Below, one piece after another: positions 52,200 through 61,235 of a DNA stretch of 64,000 nt; within the stretch, counting starts at the first letter, position 1, and each line of letters opens with the position of its first letter. Location of the stretch: the NCBI RefSeq assembly GCF_028649655.1, contig NZ_JAQSLN010000004.1:248001-312000 (forward strand), read 5' to 3'. The position numbers and the translations under genes were made by a program. The DNA is from Halobacteriovorax sp. GB3. Its GTDB lineage: Bacteria > Bdellovibrionota > Bacteriovoracia > Bacteriovoracales > Bacteriovoracaceae. The notes beneath the pieces are model-generated. The model was given only the letters and a program-made list of their open reading frames with translations, did not search any database and had not been told where the DNA came from.

Positions 52200-53309
52200 T
52201 TATCTTCTTGTCTTTCTACCTGGAAAACGGTGACCAAGATTACCGAGGTATTTCCCTTTGATATTCTTAATCGCTTCGATACGCTTTTCAGCAACGATAT
52301 TTGTCGCTTTATAAACAGCAACATTCTCGCTCTCAGAAACATTAAAAATTTCTAGAGAAGTATCATAGATAGTGTCTACCATTCTTGTTGCTTTCTCTGC
52401 TGACCAACCTTCGAATTCGATAGAAACGTTCATAACACCACCAGCATTAATGAGGTAATCTGGAGCGTAAAGGATTCCTTTCTCTTTAAGGATATCACCG
52501 TGTCTGTCTTCTTTAAGTTGGTTGTTTGCAGCACCAGCTACAACTTTACACTTAAGTCTATCAATTGTGTCATCATTGATTGTTGCACCAAGAGCACATG
52601 GAGAATAGATATCACAATCTACGTCGTAGATTTCATCAACACCAACAACTTGTGCATTTGGAACTTTCTCAAGGAAAAGATCAATATTTGATTGGCTAAT
52701 ATCGCAAACGACAACTTTAGCACCTTCTTTATAAAGCATTTCACCTAGGTGACGTCCAACTGAACCTGCACCTTGAAGAGCAACTACTTTACCTTTTGGA
52801 GAACGATCTCCCCAAACTTTCATACATGCTGCTTCCATACCTCTGAAAACACCACGTGCAGTATATGGAGATGGGTTACCTGAACCACCGTGGATTTCAG
52901 CTACACCAACAACATTGTTTGTTTCAGTAAAGATGTGCTCTACATCTTCAACACCAATGTTTACATCTTCTGCAGTAATATAACGTCCGTTGAGTGACTC
53001 AAGGAAACGTCCGTATGATCTGAAAAGAGCTTCAGACTTGATCTCTTTTGGGTCACCAATGATAACGGCTTTACCACCACCAAGGTTTAGACCAGAAACA
53101 GCGTTCTTATAAGTCATTCCCTTAGAAAGTCTTAGTACATCATCTAGCGCTTCTTCTTCTGAAGCGTAGTTCCACATTCTTGTTCCACCTAGTGCTGGTC
53201 CAAGAGTTGTGTTGTGAATTGCTACGATTGCTTTTAGTCCACAGCTTGGGTCACTAAAGAAAATAACTTCTTCGTGTCCATCTTTGTAAAGTCTGTCAAA
53301 GCTTACCAT
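52200..53309 (-). CDS. Leucine dehydrogenase-like (Glu/Leu/Phe/Val dehydrogenase)
   Basis: The protein has 369 residues from the ATG at 53309 with AAGGAG six bases upstream; a longer reading frame adds 17 residues without support. Residues K68 (GMTYKNA) and K80 (GLNLGGGKA) are the catalytic lysines of the family; GAGSVGRHLG is the NAD-binding loop. It reversibly deaminates branched-chain amino acids. A strong terminator follows it. Divergent from it lies a 2Fe-2S ferredoxin. Together with the E1 fusion this suggests that amino acids serve as energy source. Confidence 0.92.
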   Translation of the reverse strand: MVSFDRLYKDGHEEVIFFSDPSCGLKAIVAIHNTTLGPALGGTRMWNYASEEEALDDVLRLSKGMTYKNAVSGLNLGGGKAVIIGDPKEIKSEALFRSYGRFLESLNGRYITAEDVNIGVEDVEHIFTETNNVVGVAEIHGGSGNPSPYTARGVFRGMEAACMKVWGDRSPKGKVVALQGAGSVGRHLGEMLYKEGAKVVVCDISQSNIDLFLEKVPNAQVVGVDEIYDVDCDIYSPCALGATINDDTIDRLKCKVVAGAANNQLKEDRHGDILKEKGILYAPDYLINAGGVMNVSIEFEGWSAEKATRMVDTIYDTSLEIFNVSESENVAVYKATNIVAEKRIEAIKNIKGKYLGNLGHRFPGRKTRR

Positions 53310-53430
53310 TTGGTACTCCTTTATCATGAATTGTGTCGTTTTTTTGGTTGGTTTAAGCAAAACTAAAATTAGCCGATAATAAGGCTAAATATTAGTGTCG
53401 CAACTTTATACCTTGAAGGAAGAAAGTCCT

Positions 53431-53781
53431 ATGCCCAACGTGTCAATTGTAGAGCTCGATGATGATGCAAATATCTGTAATGACGAGGAAAAATGTTTCA
53501 AAATTAATGAAAATCAAGTCATTTATGACGAGTTAGAAATGCAGGGAGAGAAACTTCCCCATGGCTGTTTGGCCGGATCTTGTGGAACTTGTAGAATTCT
53601 CGTTCTCGAGGGAGCTGAGAATCTCAAAGAGCCAAGCTACATTGAAAAAGACACCATCGAGCACATTAAGGAATCCTATAAAGCTGAACGCGGCGAAGAG
53701 TTCTTAGAAAAAGGCGAAATTCGTCTTTCATGTCGCGCCCGCATTCTTGGTAATGTTAAGTTTGGTTGCTTAAAAAAATAA
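53431..53781 (+). CDS. 2Fe-2S ferredoxin
   Basis: The protein has 116 residues from the ATG at 53431 with an AAGGAAG site; a longer GTG start at 53395 adds 12 residues without support. C46-x4-C51-x2-C54 in CLAGSCGTC and C101 (LSCRA) give the plant-type [2Fe-2S] ligands. It carries electrons. It may work with the thioredoxin-reductase-like flavoprotein at 54205, which lies on the other strand. Confidence 0.88.
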   Translation: MPNVSIVELDDDANICNDEEKCFKINENQVIYDELEMQGEKLPHGCLAGSCGTCRILVLEGAENLKEPSYIEKDTIEHIKESYKAERGEEFLEKGEIRLSCRARILGNVKFGCLKK

Positions 53782-53794
53782 TTCTCTAGCTACT

Positions 53795-54208
53795 CTAGAT
53801 AATTTTAATCTCTGGAGAAATCTTTTGAATCGTTAAGAGAAAATCCTCTTTATCCATTGGAGAGATTTCTACAATCACACCATATTCACCCATCAAGCGA
53901 AGACGATCACTTGAAAGGGCCATTGAAGACCAATAGGATTTTACGCGATGAATTTGTGAAATATCCTGAAGTCGAATTCTCTTTTTTATACCAAACATAG
54001 AAACGATGAGATCATGTTCACTAAGGACATATTTTGTCGTTCCCATTAAAAAAGCAAAAAGTACGAGAGTTAGTATTCCGGCCCCTAAGTCAGACATATA
54101 CTCACGTCCACTAAGATAAGCTTCATATGATCGGTAAAAAGTAACAAGCGGAATCCCTGTCATTAAGACAGGGAACCACAAGTCTATTTTCGATTTATAA
54201 AACTTCAC
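53795..54208 (-). CDS. Membrane protein with bPH_4-like domain
   Basis: The protein has 137 residues. It has two hydrophobic segments (FPVLMTGIPLVTF and AGILTLVLFAFLMG), then a cytoplasmic part VLSEHDLIVSMFGIKKRI that matches the bacterial PH-like bPH_4 pattern, with conserved S/T-L-S-x-D-R and SPMDKEDF. It begins with a GTG that overlaps the stop of the flavoprotein gene (GTGA). The role of this family is unknown. Confidence 0.7.
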   Translation of the reverse strand: MKFYKSKIDLWFPVLMTGIPLVTFYRSYEAYLSGREYMSDLGAGILTLVLFAFLMGTTKYVLSEHDLIVSMFGIKKRIRLQDISQIHRVKSYWSSMALSSDRLRLMGEYGVIVEISPMDKEDFLLTIQKISPEIKII

Positions 54209-55194
54209 TTTTTTAAGCTCGCTCTTTTTTCAACGCGGATTTTTCTATTCACATCATCCGCTGAATCAACCGCCATATCCCACGCTGTGTAGATTTGTTT
54301 TTTAAAACCTGCTCTCAAATCTCCGGCAACATAAAGGTTTTCAACATTTGTCATTCCCTTCTCGTTAGTCACAACAAATCCTCTTCTATCAACTTCGGCC
54401 CCGAGGTTTTTGACAAGCTCGTTATAGACAAGCATTCCCATTGAAACAAAGGCAAACTCACAATCAAAGTGACCATTATTTTTAAGCTCGAAGCCTTCAA
54501 GCTTTCCTTCTTTAGGAATTCCTTTTACTTCAACGATTTCATCATCAATAAAGTCAATCCCATGAAGTTCCATCAATTCTTTAACTTCATCACTAAACTC
54601 TCCCTCATTACCATGAGAGATTACAGTCATAGATGGGTTGTCGTAGCGCTCTTTTAGCATAATTCCAACCCAAGCTGCTCCATCGCCATTACCGATGATC
54701 GCCGTCTTTTTTCCAAGAGTATGATGACCATCACAACGAAGACAATAGTCTACCGTTTGCAAATTAGCGTAAGGAAGAATCGGATCAATTGATCCACCAA
54801 TATGTGGTTGAACATCCATCACACCAGTACAAACAATAACGTGCTTAGCGAGATAGACTTCATTTTTAGAATCCGTTAATTCAAAAAGACCATCATCTTT
54901 TTTTACAAGAGAAGTGATCCCTCTATTTTTCATCCAATGAAATTTTTCTTTAAACTCACTTTCACTTAGCCACTTAAACGTATCGCGTCCAGGCTCTTCA
55001 ATTCCCTTTTTATAGTGTTGATGTCCTGGCATATTTTCAACCTTGGCCACCCAAAAACCACGAGATCTTTTCTTATCCTTTCCACTTCCTGGAAAAAATA
55101 GAGTTTCATCATTATTAAGAACTGTTCTTAGAACGGCCATCGATCCAGCGGAACCTCCACCAATCACAGCTACCGGATATATTTTTTCAGACAT
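54205..55194 (-). CDS. Thioredoxin-reductase-like flavoprotein
   Basis: The protein has 329 residues. GGGSAG near 12 binds FAD and IIGNGDGAAWV binds NAD(P)H. C151 and C154 in CLRCDG correspond to the CxxC redox pair of thioredoxin reductases, although the spacing and flanks differ from CATC. The N-terminal part is longer than in the canonical enzyme. The substrate may be thioredoxin, glutathione-like or ferredoxin-like partners. The gene overlaps the bPH_4-like gene by 4 bases. Confidence 0.82.
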   Translation of the reverse strand: MSEKIYPVAVIGGGSAGSMAVLRTVLNNDETLFFPGSGKDKKRSRGFWVAKVENMPGHQHYKKGIEEPGRDTFKWLSESEFKEKFHWMKNRGITSLVKKDDGLFELTDSKNEVYLAKHVIVCTGVMDVQPHIGGSIDPILPYANLQTVDYCLRCDGHHTLGKKTAIIGNGDGAAWVGIMLKERYDNPSMTVISHGNEGEFSDEVKELMELHGIDFIDDEIVEVKGIPKEGKLEGFELKNNGHFDCEFAFVSMGMLVYNELVKNLGAEVDRRGFVVTNEKGMTNVENLYVAGDLRAGFKKQIYTAWDMAVDSADDVNRKIRVEKRASLKK

Positions 55195-55234
55195 ATTTGT
55201 CTCCTTAAGTTTTTAGTCTCACTTCATTTTAGCC

Positions 55235-55262
55235 AAAAAAAAGGGAGGTTTCAAAACCTCCC
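55235..55262 (-). terminator. Intrinsic terminator of the CNNM/CorC gene
   Basis: GGGAGGTT (55243-55250) and AACCTCCC (55255-55262) form an 8-bp stem with a 4-base loop, followed on the minus strand by a T-run (55235-55242). It lies just past the gene at 55267. Confidence 0.9.
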
Positions 55263-55266
55263 TTCA

Positions 55267-56625
55267 TTAAACTTCTAATTCTGCGATTTTTTCTCCGCTA
55301 CTCCTGACTTCACTCCGATTGGATTCCTCATGGGCCTCCTTTTTAGAGAAAATATGCTTCTCCCCATCGACGTCACGAATTCGAACTTCTCGAATTTCAT
55401 ATTCATCTACACGGATAAGATCAAACGAGTAACCTTCCCAAACGATAATTTGTCCCTCTTCAGGAAAATTATTTCCAAGCATATCGAGAATAAATCCCGC
55501 AAGAGTCGAGTAGTTATCATTCAATGGAATTTTAATATCGTAGTCATTGTAAAGTTCACGAAGTGATGTTGTCCCTTCAACAATAATTCCTTGTTCAAGG
55601 TCACTCTCTTCGTATTCTTTTCTTACGTCTTCTTCTTCGATGTCGTGCTCATCTTGAATCTCTCCCATAATCTCTTCGATAATGTCTTCAAGAGTGATGA
55701 TCCCCACAACGATTCCGTTTTCATCTTTTACTAGAGCAAGGTGAACCTTCTTTCTATTCATATGATCAAAAACGGCTTGAATTTTCATGTGCTCATAGAC
55801 AAAGAATGGAGACTTCAATACTTTTTGAAGATCGAAATTCTCTCTTTCTTCTATCGTTACAAAGGCAAGATCTTTTACGTGAAGGAATCCCTTCATATTC
55901 TCAAGCTCACCGTCACATACAGGATAACGAGAGTGAGTATCTTTTTGAACAACCTCGAGAACTTCTTGATAAGTAGCTTTCGCTTGAATGTACTTAACTT
56001 CCATTCTTGAGATCATAATGTCTTTTACTTTAATCGTAGGGAACTCAAGGATTGAGTTAAGAAGATCAAGTTGCTTTGAATCGATAGTATTTTCTTTCTC
56101 GGCCTTTTGAACCATATATTCGATTTCATTTCTTGTTACGATACGACCAGTTAACTGAGCATTTTCTCCAAGGATTGTATGAATTGCCCAAACCATCAAT
56201 TTAACGAATGGGTAGAGCAAGTAATAGAATCCCTGTAGCACACGAATCACAACCAGAGAAAGTCCTTCGGCGTGAGTTCTTGCAAATGTCTTTGGAATGA
56301 TTTCACCAAAGATCAAAATCACAAGGGTCGTGATACCGACAGCATACCCAATGGCATTAGAATCAAAGAGTCTTGAAAAAATAACTGTCGTTAAAGATGA
56401 TGCAAAAATATTAACAATGTTGTTTCCAACAAGGATTGTCGTTAAAAGTTCACTCGGTCTTTCGATCATAAATTGAAGCGCACGACCTTTAGCCCCACCT
56501 GCTTCGATGAGTTGTCTTGCACGGTCAATATCAATTGAAAGAAGAACTGCTTCAGAACCTGAGAAGAATCCAGACAAAAGAAAACAGACAACGAGAGATA
56601 CGATCTCTAATGTATCTACTTCCAT
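55267..56625 (-). CDS. CNNM/CorC (HlyC) family transporter
   Basis: The protein has 452 residues. An N-terminal DUF21 membrane domain (four hydrophobic helices in about 1-170) is followed by two CBS domains (about 200-330) and a CorC_HlyC domain (about 345-440). Members bind nucleotides and move or sense Mg2+ or Co2+. The gene has its own terminator. It starts after a 212-base gap containing an 11-bp inverted repeat. Confidence 0.9.
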   Translation of the reverse strand: MEVDTLEIVSLVVCFLLSGFFSGSEAVLLSIDIDRARQLIEAGGAKGRALQFMIERPSELLTTILVGNNIVNIFASSLTTVIFSRLFDSNAIGYAVGITTLVILIFGEIIPKTFARTHAEGLSLVVIRVLQGFYYLLYPFVKLMVWAIHTILGENAQLTGRIVTRNEIEYMVQKAEKENTIDSKQLDLLNSILEFPTIKVKDIMISRMEVKYIQAKATYQEVLEVVQKDTHSRYPVCDGELENMKGFLHVKDLAFVTIEERENFDLQKVLKSPFFVYEHMKIQAVFDHMNRKKVHLALVKDENGIVVGIITLEDIIEEIMGEIQDEHDIEEEDVRKEYEESDLEQGIIVEGTTSLRELYNDYDIKIPLNDNYSTLAGFILDMLGNNFPEEGQIIVWEGYSFDLIRVDEYEIREVRIRDVDGEKHIFSKKEAHEESNRSEVRSSGEKIAELEV

Positions 56626-56744
56626 TTGAAAGATCCTTGTAAACTATAAATTGAATGAGTGTAATGATTAAGTAAACGGAGTAAGTTACCCCTGAAAACG
56701 TCCGGAGGTTTTATAAGGCGATTCCTTGGTTAAGTTAATAAAAC

Positions 56745-56791
56745 CTTGTAAAGGCCCAACAAAATTTGCATAAACTAAATGCCTTTACAAG
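56745..56791. repeat. Inverted repeat in an intergenic region
   Basis: CTTGTAAAGGC (56745-56755) and GCCTTTACAAG (56781-56791) are perfectly complementary over 11 bases around a 25-base spacer, in the 212-base gap upstream of the CNNM/CorC gene. It may be an operator, or the terminator of the upstream minus-strand operon. Confidence 0.6.
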
Positions 56792-56837
56792 ATAATTGTA
56801 CAATGCGGTGTAATTTTTGTCTATCTCAAATGATCAA

Positions 56838-57332
56838 CTACTCGATTATAGAGTCCTTCTCATCGATCGGCTTCCCGTCAAATTCATGATCTGCATATTT
56901 AATTCGATCATTCATTTCGTGGTCAAATCCTCTTATCTTATCGATATTACTTACTTTTCTAAAAATAGTGTCACATTTGTAGCAAATGGCCACAGGCTTA
57001 AGAATTTTAAAGAGTATAAAGTCGAATAAATAGAGAACTAAAAATGGCGCTACCGCGTAGGGAGCGTATGGTGAAAGAAAGATCCAAATTGAAAGAATAG
57101 CTGCAAGAGCGAAGAGCATTACGCCTAGCTTTCTATTGAAATCTTTTTGAGAATAAAAGTCTTTACGATGACAGCTTGGACAGTGAACGAGCTCACCTTT
57201 AATGTGATCATCATCAAAGCTTACTGGCTCTTCGTGATTACAAACCTCACACTTAGCTAGTTTCGCTTCCTTAGTAGGTAGAACATGAATTCCTGATCCA
57301 CACTCTGGGCAAGTTAATGTTACTTCCATCAT
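56838..57332 (-). CDS. Membrane protein with several CxxC zinc ribbons
   Basis: The protein has 164 residues. Three CxxC pairs (CPECG, CEVCN, CPSCH) lie before a hydrophobic region (LGVMLFALAAILSIWIFLS, and APFLVLYLFDFILF), and another CYKC follows it. Zinc ribbons at both ends of a membrane protein suggest a metal-dependent regulator or stability factor. It overlaps the upstream gene's stop by 4 bases. No family is assigned. Confidence 0.7.
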   Translation of the reverse strand: MMEVTLTCPECGSGIHVLPTKEAKLAKCEVCNHEEPVSFDDDHIKGELVHCPSCHRKDFYSQKDFNRKLGVMLFALAAILSIWIFLSPYAPYAVAPFLVLYLFDFILFKILKPVAICYKCDTIFRKVSNIDKIRGFDHEMNDRIKYADHEFDGKPIDEKDSIIE

Positions 57333-58096
57333 ATTAGCATCCCATATTTAAAGTAGAGATAAGTAGAAATCATCTCTCCAATAAAAACAAAAATTGTCAT
57401 AGCGTATAAAATACCTGTAGCACTCTGTGTACTACGCATACAAATCAACTTCCAGCCAAAAACACTCATTACGAAAATAATCACATAACCCCAGATATAT
57501 CTCATAAGAAGCATCATCCAATTAAAGGCGTAACCTCCACCTAAAAGAGTTCCCTCTTCATAGAAGGCCCAGCTATTGGCCGTTTCAACACTCGACCAAA
57601 TCACTTTAACCAAGAGAAGAATCCACATGACCACCATAGAGATTTTAAGTGGCTTTACTGTAAGCTTAGGAACAACAAGATAGTAATGCCCTAGAATCAT
57701 AGCAAAAGTAATCACTCCAAGATAAGCCGCTGAAGTGAAAAGAAATGAGAATTCACCAAAGTTATAATTAGCTAAAACGAGAATTAAGATGAAGAGACAA
57801 GCCCCTGTAACAGAAGAAAGAATATCCATCATTCCCGTTCTCTCGTCTTGATGAAGTTGTCTTAAAAGAAGAAAGCAAACACAGCCGACATAATAAGTGA
57901 AGGCCACAACGTCAGTCGGAGACACTTGAACAGCATGAAGGAGGGCACCGAGAAAGAGTCCACCTAAGCAAACTGAGTTAATCAGCTTTTGAAATCCTGC
58001 ACCCGTCATTTTTGAATTAGCGATCGAAGTAAAGAGACCGACTCCACAACCAAGTGAGATTAAAAAGAATTCTGCAATTTTTACGATTTCAGCCAT
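57329..58096 (-). CDS. Polytopic membrane protein of unknown function
   Basis: The protein has 255 residues with about seven hydrophobic segments, for example LFTSIANSKMTGAGFQ then SVCLGGLFLGALLHAVQVS, and FILILVLANYNFGEF. There is no recognised family. It overlaps the NUDIX gene upstream (16 bases) and the zinc-ribbon gene downstream, so the three form an operon. Confidence 0.65.
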   Translation of the reverse strand: MAEIVKIAEFFLISLGCGVGLFTSIANSKMTGAGFQKLINSVCLGGLFLGALLHAVQVSPTDVVAFTYYVGCVCFLLLRQLHQDERTGMMDILSSVTGACLFILILVLANYNFGEFSFLFTSAAYLGVITFAMILGHYYLVVPKLTVKPLKISMVVMWILLLVKVIWSSVETANSWAFYEEGTLLGGGYAFNWMMLLMRYIWGYVIIFVMSVFGWKLICMRSTQSATGILYAMTIFVFIGEMISTYLYFKYGMLI

Positions 58097-58533
58097 ACCT
58101 GCTCCAAACAGCCCGCTTTATATTGTCTTTCAACATAAGAAAGTAATTGATCTATCAAGAGGTAGTTCACTTCGGGAAGTCGTCCTTCATATTTTTTAGA
58201 CTTTTCCACAAAATCAAATGAAAACCATTGTCCTATATCTTCAGGAAGATCTGAATAATTCGACATAAAGACATTGAGAAGAACGCTTCGATCATTAAAA
58301 TTATGTTGATGAATCTTAAATAACTTTAACTTCGATAGCTCAACATCGACGCCAACTTCTTCTAGAACTTCTCTTTGGCAGGCAACTACAGAAGATTCTC
58401 CCGACTCAATTTTTCCGCCAGGAAATTCTAAAAGTCCATCGAGAGGACCTTCTTCTCTTCTTACTTGCATCCATAGCTCAAGCCCCTCATTCGTAACATT
58501 TCGAATGAATAGAGCGATCGAAACAGGAATCAT
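58081..58533 (-). CDS. NUDIX hydrolase (MutT-like)
   Basis: The protein has 150 residues. The NUDIX box GGKIESGESSVVACQREVLE continues with EVGVD and fits G-x5-E-x7-R-E-U-x-E-E-x-G. The N-terminal RNVTNEGLELWMQVRREEGP leads into the nucleotide pocket. It hydrolyses a nucleoside diphosphate linked to another moiety, perhaps 8-oxo-dGTP. It leads a three-gene operon with membrane proteins. Confidence 0.88.
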   Translation of the reverse strand: MIPVSIALFIRNVTNEGLELWMQVRREEGPLDGLLEFPGGKIESGESSVVACQREVLEEVGVDVELSKLKLFKIHQHNFNDRSVLLNVFMSNYSDLPEDIGQWFSFDFVEKSKKYEGRLPEVNYLLIDQLLSYVERQYKAGCLEQVWLKS

Positions 58534-58634
58534 TTAGTCTCCACTGTGAAATACCTACCCTAACTACCACAAAGACCACAGTCCGCAAAGTAAAGGAGTT
58601 GGATTAAAATCCAAGTTTGTGCTATGAACATGCC

Positions 58635-59624
58635 ATGAAATCAACTCCTTATGGAAATTCTAAATCACTCATTTTCGCGCCGATGGAAGGCGTGACAGAT
58701 GAGCCATATCGCATGGCCATAGGAAAGCTCTTTCCAGAATGGGATTATTATTCGACTGATTTCTATCGAGTTCCAACAGTTGGAAATATTAACGCCAAAA
58801 GAGTGCACGATCACTTTGGCGCTCGAACTTTTCAAAATGAAGAGCTCAGAAAAAAGACAACATATCAAATCTTAACGACAGCTAGAGCACAAACTGAGCA
58901 GGTTGTTCAGGCCGTTAGTGAACTCAATGTCGATCACCTTGACTTAAATCTTGGTTGCCCTTCAAAAAAGGTTAATGCTCACAAAGGTGGAGCTTATCTT
59001 TTAAGTGATCTCGAAGAATTAAAAAGAATTATTCGTTTGATTCGCTCTAATTTTAAAAAGACGTTTACTGTCAAAATTAGAATTGGATACCGAGACGATT
59101 CTTCTTTTGAAGACTCTCTCAAACTTTTTGAAGATGAAGGTGTTGAAGCGATTACCCTTCATGCAAGAACAAGAGATCAACTCTATCAAGGTATTGCCGA
59201 TTGGGAATATATCAAGAAGGCCGTTAAACTCGTCAACATTCCAATTATTGGCAATGGCGATATTTGGAGTGTTCACGATGTTAATCGCATGTTCGATGAA
59301 ACCGATTGCCATGCGGTCATGATTGGACGTGGAGCACTTAAAACACCATGGCTTGCAACATTGTTCTATGAACATCAAAATAATCTCGATTTCATTAGTG
59401 ATGAGTATCTTCTCGATATTAGAAAAGACTATTTAGACCTCTATTTCTATGAACTTGAAAAAGAATATCGAAAGCTCGGATTAGATGATCACAATATATT
59501 GAAGAGATTTAAGTCTTTTTCACGTTATCTCTTTGATGATTATGCGGATGGTGAAATTGTTAGAGGTCGTTTTCTTCGTTCAATGAAGCTTGATGAATTT
59601 CTCTCTCACCTAGATCGCCTATAA
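58635..59624 (+). CDS. tRNA-dihydrouridine synthase (Dus)
   Basis: The protein has 329 residues. The FAPMEGVTDEPYR motif, LNLGCPSKKVNAHKGGAYLL with the catalytic Cys, and the VMIGRGAL segment are those of Dus proteins, which reduce uridine in tRNA with FMN. An AAAGGAG site lies 45 bases upstream, closer to an overlapping minimal ATG-AAC-ATG-CCA-TGA frame, so the start at 58635 may be translationally coupled. The 3' end overlaps a convergent gene by 65 bases. Confidence 0.9.
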   Translation: MKSTPYGNSKSLIFAPMEGVTDEPYRMAIGKLFPEWDYYSTDFYRVPTVGNINAKRVHDHFGARTFQNEELRKKTTYQILTTARAQTEQVVQAVSELNVDHLDLNLGCPSKKVNAHKGGAYLLSDLEELKRIIRLIRSNFKKTFTVKIRIGYRDDSSFEDSLKLFEDEGVEAITLHARTRDQLYQGIADWEYIKKAVKLVNIPIIGNGDIWSVHDVNRMFDETDCHAVMIGRGALKTPWLATLFYEHQNNLDFISDEYLLDIRKDYLDLYFYELEKEYRKLGLDDHNILKRFKSFSRYLFDDYADGEIVRGRFLRSMKLDEFLSHLDRL

Positions 59625-60012
59625 CAAATCTTTGCATCAAAGCTATTAAAATTGATCCAATGATGGAAAGAAGTGGAATACCTTCAAAAGAAACAAAGAA
59701 AAGAATCAAACAGTAAATAAATGGAAGAAGCCCCTGAACGACTTCTCTTTTAAGTTGAAAATGCGGAATCATTCGACCAAGAATTTCATCGAGGCGAAGT
59801 GAAAGTCTCAAAAAAGAAAAACGATACTTTCTAAGTAAAATCTTTTCCCTAAGCCCAGGTGTTGAAAGAGCATAAGGCCATAAATAACCTAAATAAAGAT
59901 AGAGCTTATTCATCAGTCCAAGTGTGGTGAACTCTAAAATAAGGGCACAGATGAAAAAAGGTAGTAATCCTTTAAAATAGTATTTAGTAAGAGGCTTCAT
60001 TTCTCTAGTCAT
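59560..60012 (-). CDS. Small membrane protein
   Basis: The protein has about 150 residues from an ATG at 60012, with another start at 60000 equally possible; no clear ribosome site favours either. Three hydrophobic regions are present (KGLLPFFICALILEFTTLG, GLLPFIYCLILFFVSF, LLSIIGSILIALM). No family is recognised. The 3' end overlaps the tail of the Dus gene by 65 bases, convergently. Confidence 0.55.
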   Translation of the reverse strand: MTREMKPLTKYYFKGLLPFFICALILEFTTLGLMNKLYLYLGYLWPYALSTPGLREKILLRKYRFSFLRLSLRLDEILGRMIPHFQLKREVVQGLLPFIYCLILFFVSFEGIPLLSIIGSILIALMQRFVIGDLGEREIHQASLNEENDL

Positions 60013-60054
60013 AATAAAAAGGTTACGACTAGGGCAACTGCTTGGCAATAGCTA

Positions 60055-61062
60055 TTAATGTGGATCAATAATGACAAGATCTCCTGTCGCAAAATTCAAA
60101 AAGACATTTTCAGGTAGAAGGCTTGCACCATCTGAAAATGAGCTTGGAGCATCAAGCATTAAATCATCATCAAGAATTGGATAGGCATCCATTTCATCGA
60201 AAATCGGATCACTATCAATCATATCGTCGTAGAAAAAGTCACTATTATCTCTACCAATATCATCATAGAGATCATCGTCTAAAAACTCACGATCTCCCTC
60301 TAAGAGACTTTTTGTATTGATTTCAAATTCCATCTCTAGATAGCGTTCTTTTACATTGAGATATTTGTTAAGAATGGGATCTTTATCGATTTCACTAACC
60401 GCTACTCCATGAATATATTCAAGAATGAGAACACCTTCATCTTCATGGTTTCGCTCGATACGAATTGTTCTGAATTTTCCCTGTGAAAGTGAATTGAGAG
60501 AGCTTGCATTGATCTGTGCTCTCACCTTGGCCTCCTCTAAAAGAACGCGCTTAATTTTTCCTTTTTCGTGACTAGTAAAACTTTCTTTATAATCAGTCCT
60601 TCCTCTTTCAAGAAAAGCTAAGAACTTTTTAAGAGTCTTCCCATCTTCATGATCAGGGTCCATTGCTAAAAAATTCACTAATCGATTTTTAAGGGAATCA
60701 CTATTTTTTTCGAGATTTAGTTTTTCAAAACCATGGGCCTTGAAAAAATCTTTGAGTACATATTCTTCGTCATTATGTAAAACAAGATAAGCAGCACCTT
60801 CTTGGCCTTCACCTAGTTTCTTAACGATTTTATATTTTAACTTATCCTCGCCTAGAGTGAGCGTCGAACCAATTGGAAGATCATCCGAGAGAACTTCTAA
60901 GTGCTCTCTTCTTTCTAACTCTCTTTCCCAAAGAGTATCAATTCTCTTGTAAACGACTTCTTTTTGATGAAAGACTTCAGCAAATTGAAAACAGGACTTA
61001 TCCTCAGCTCGAGCAGAGTTGAATATAAGAAGTGATAGAAAAATCAAAATGAATTTGCTCAC
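60055..61062 (-). CDS. Secreted kinase-like protein truncated at its DFG-like motif
   Basis: The protein has 335 residues from a GTG at 61062 with AAGGA upstream. A signal peptide (MSKFILIFLSLLIFNSARA) is followed by a glycine loop (KKLGEGQEGAAYLVL), K104 in VLKDF and a hinge (VLILEYIHG). Next comes a very acidic stretch rich in Asp (about 253-300), then SLLPENVFLNFATGDLVIIDPH ends the protein. The last part matches DLKPEN and DFG with Ser for the catalytic Asp and DPH for DFG. It ends where the C-lobe would continue. It looks like an exported pseudokinase or a remnant. Confidence 0.75.
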   Translation of the reverse strand: MSKFILIFLSLLIFNSARAEDKSCFQFAEVFHQKEVVYKRIDTLWERELERREHLEVLSDDLPIGSTLTLGEDKLKYKIVKKLGEGQEGAAYLVLHNDEEYVLKDFFKAHGFEKLNLEKNSDSLKNRLVNFLAMDPDHEDGKTLKKFLAFLERGRTDYKESFTSHEKGKIKRVLLEEAKVRAQINASSLNSLSQGKFRTIRIERNHEDEGVLILEYIHGVAVSEIDKDPILNKYLNVKERYLEMEFEINTKSLLEGDREFLDDDLYDDIGRDNSDFFYDDMIDSDPIFDEMDAYPILDDDLMLDAPSSFSDGASLLPENVFLNFATGDLVIIDPH

Positions 61063-61180
61063 GATTGTCCTTTTTTTAAACACTTGCTAAAGATTTAAGC
61101 ACTATACAGGCTATAAAGTCCTAATTTCTATAAGTGCTATAATATTTATGCAATCATGAGACCAAGTAGAATTATTGAAT

Positions 61181-61208
61181 AAAAAAAGGGCCCTCAAAGA
61201 AGGCCCTC
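61181..61208 (-). terminator. Intrinsic terminator of rny
   Basis: AGGGCC (61187-61192) and GGCCCT (61202-61207) form the stem, followed on the minus strand by seven T residues. It lies 28 bases past rny. Confidence 0.85.
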
Positions 61209-61235
61209 ATATAAATTTGAATTTTTGAAATCTGA

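Noticed and set aside
53395-53430. N-terminal extension of the ferredoxin from a GTG
   Set aside because: The ATG at 53431 has a good ribosome site; the extension has none.
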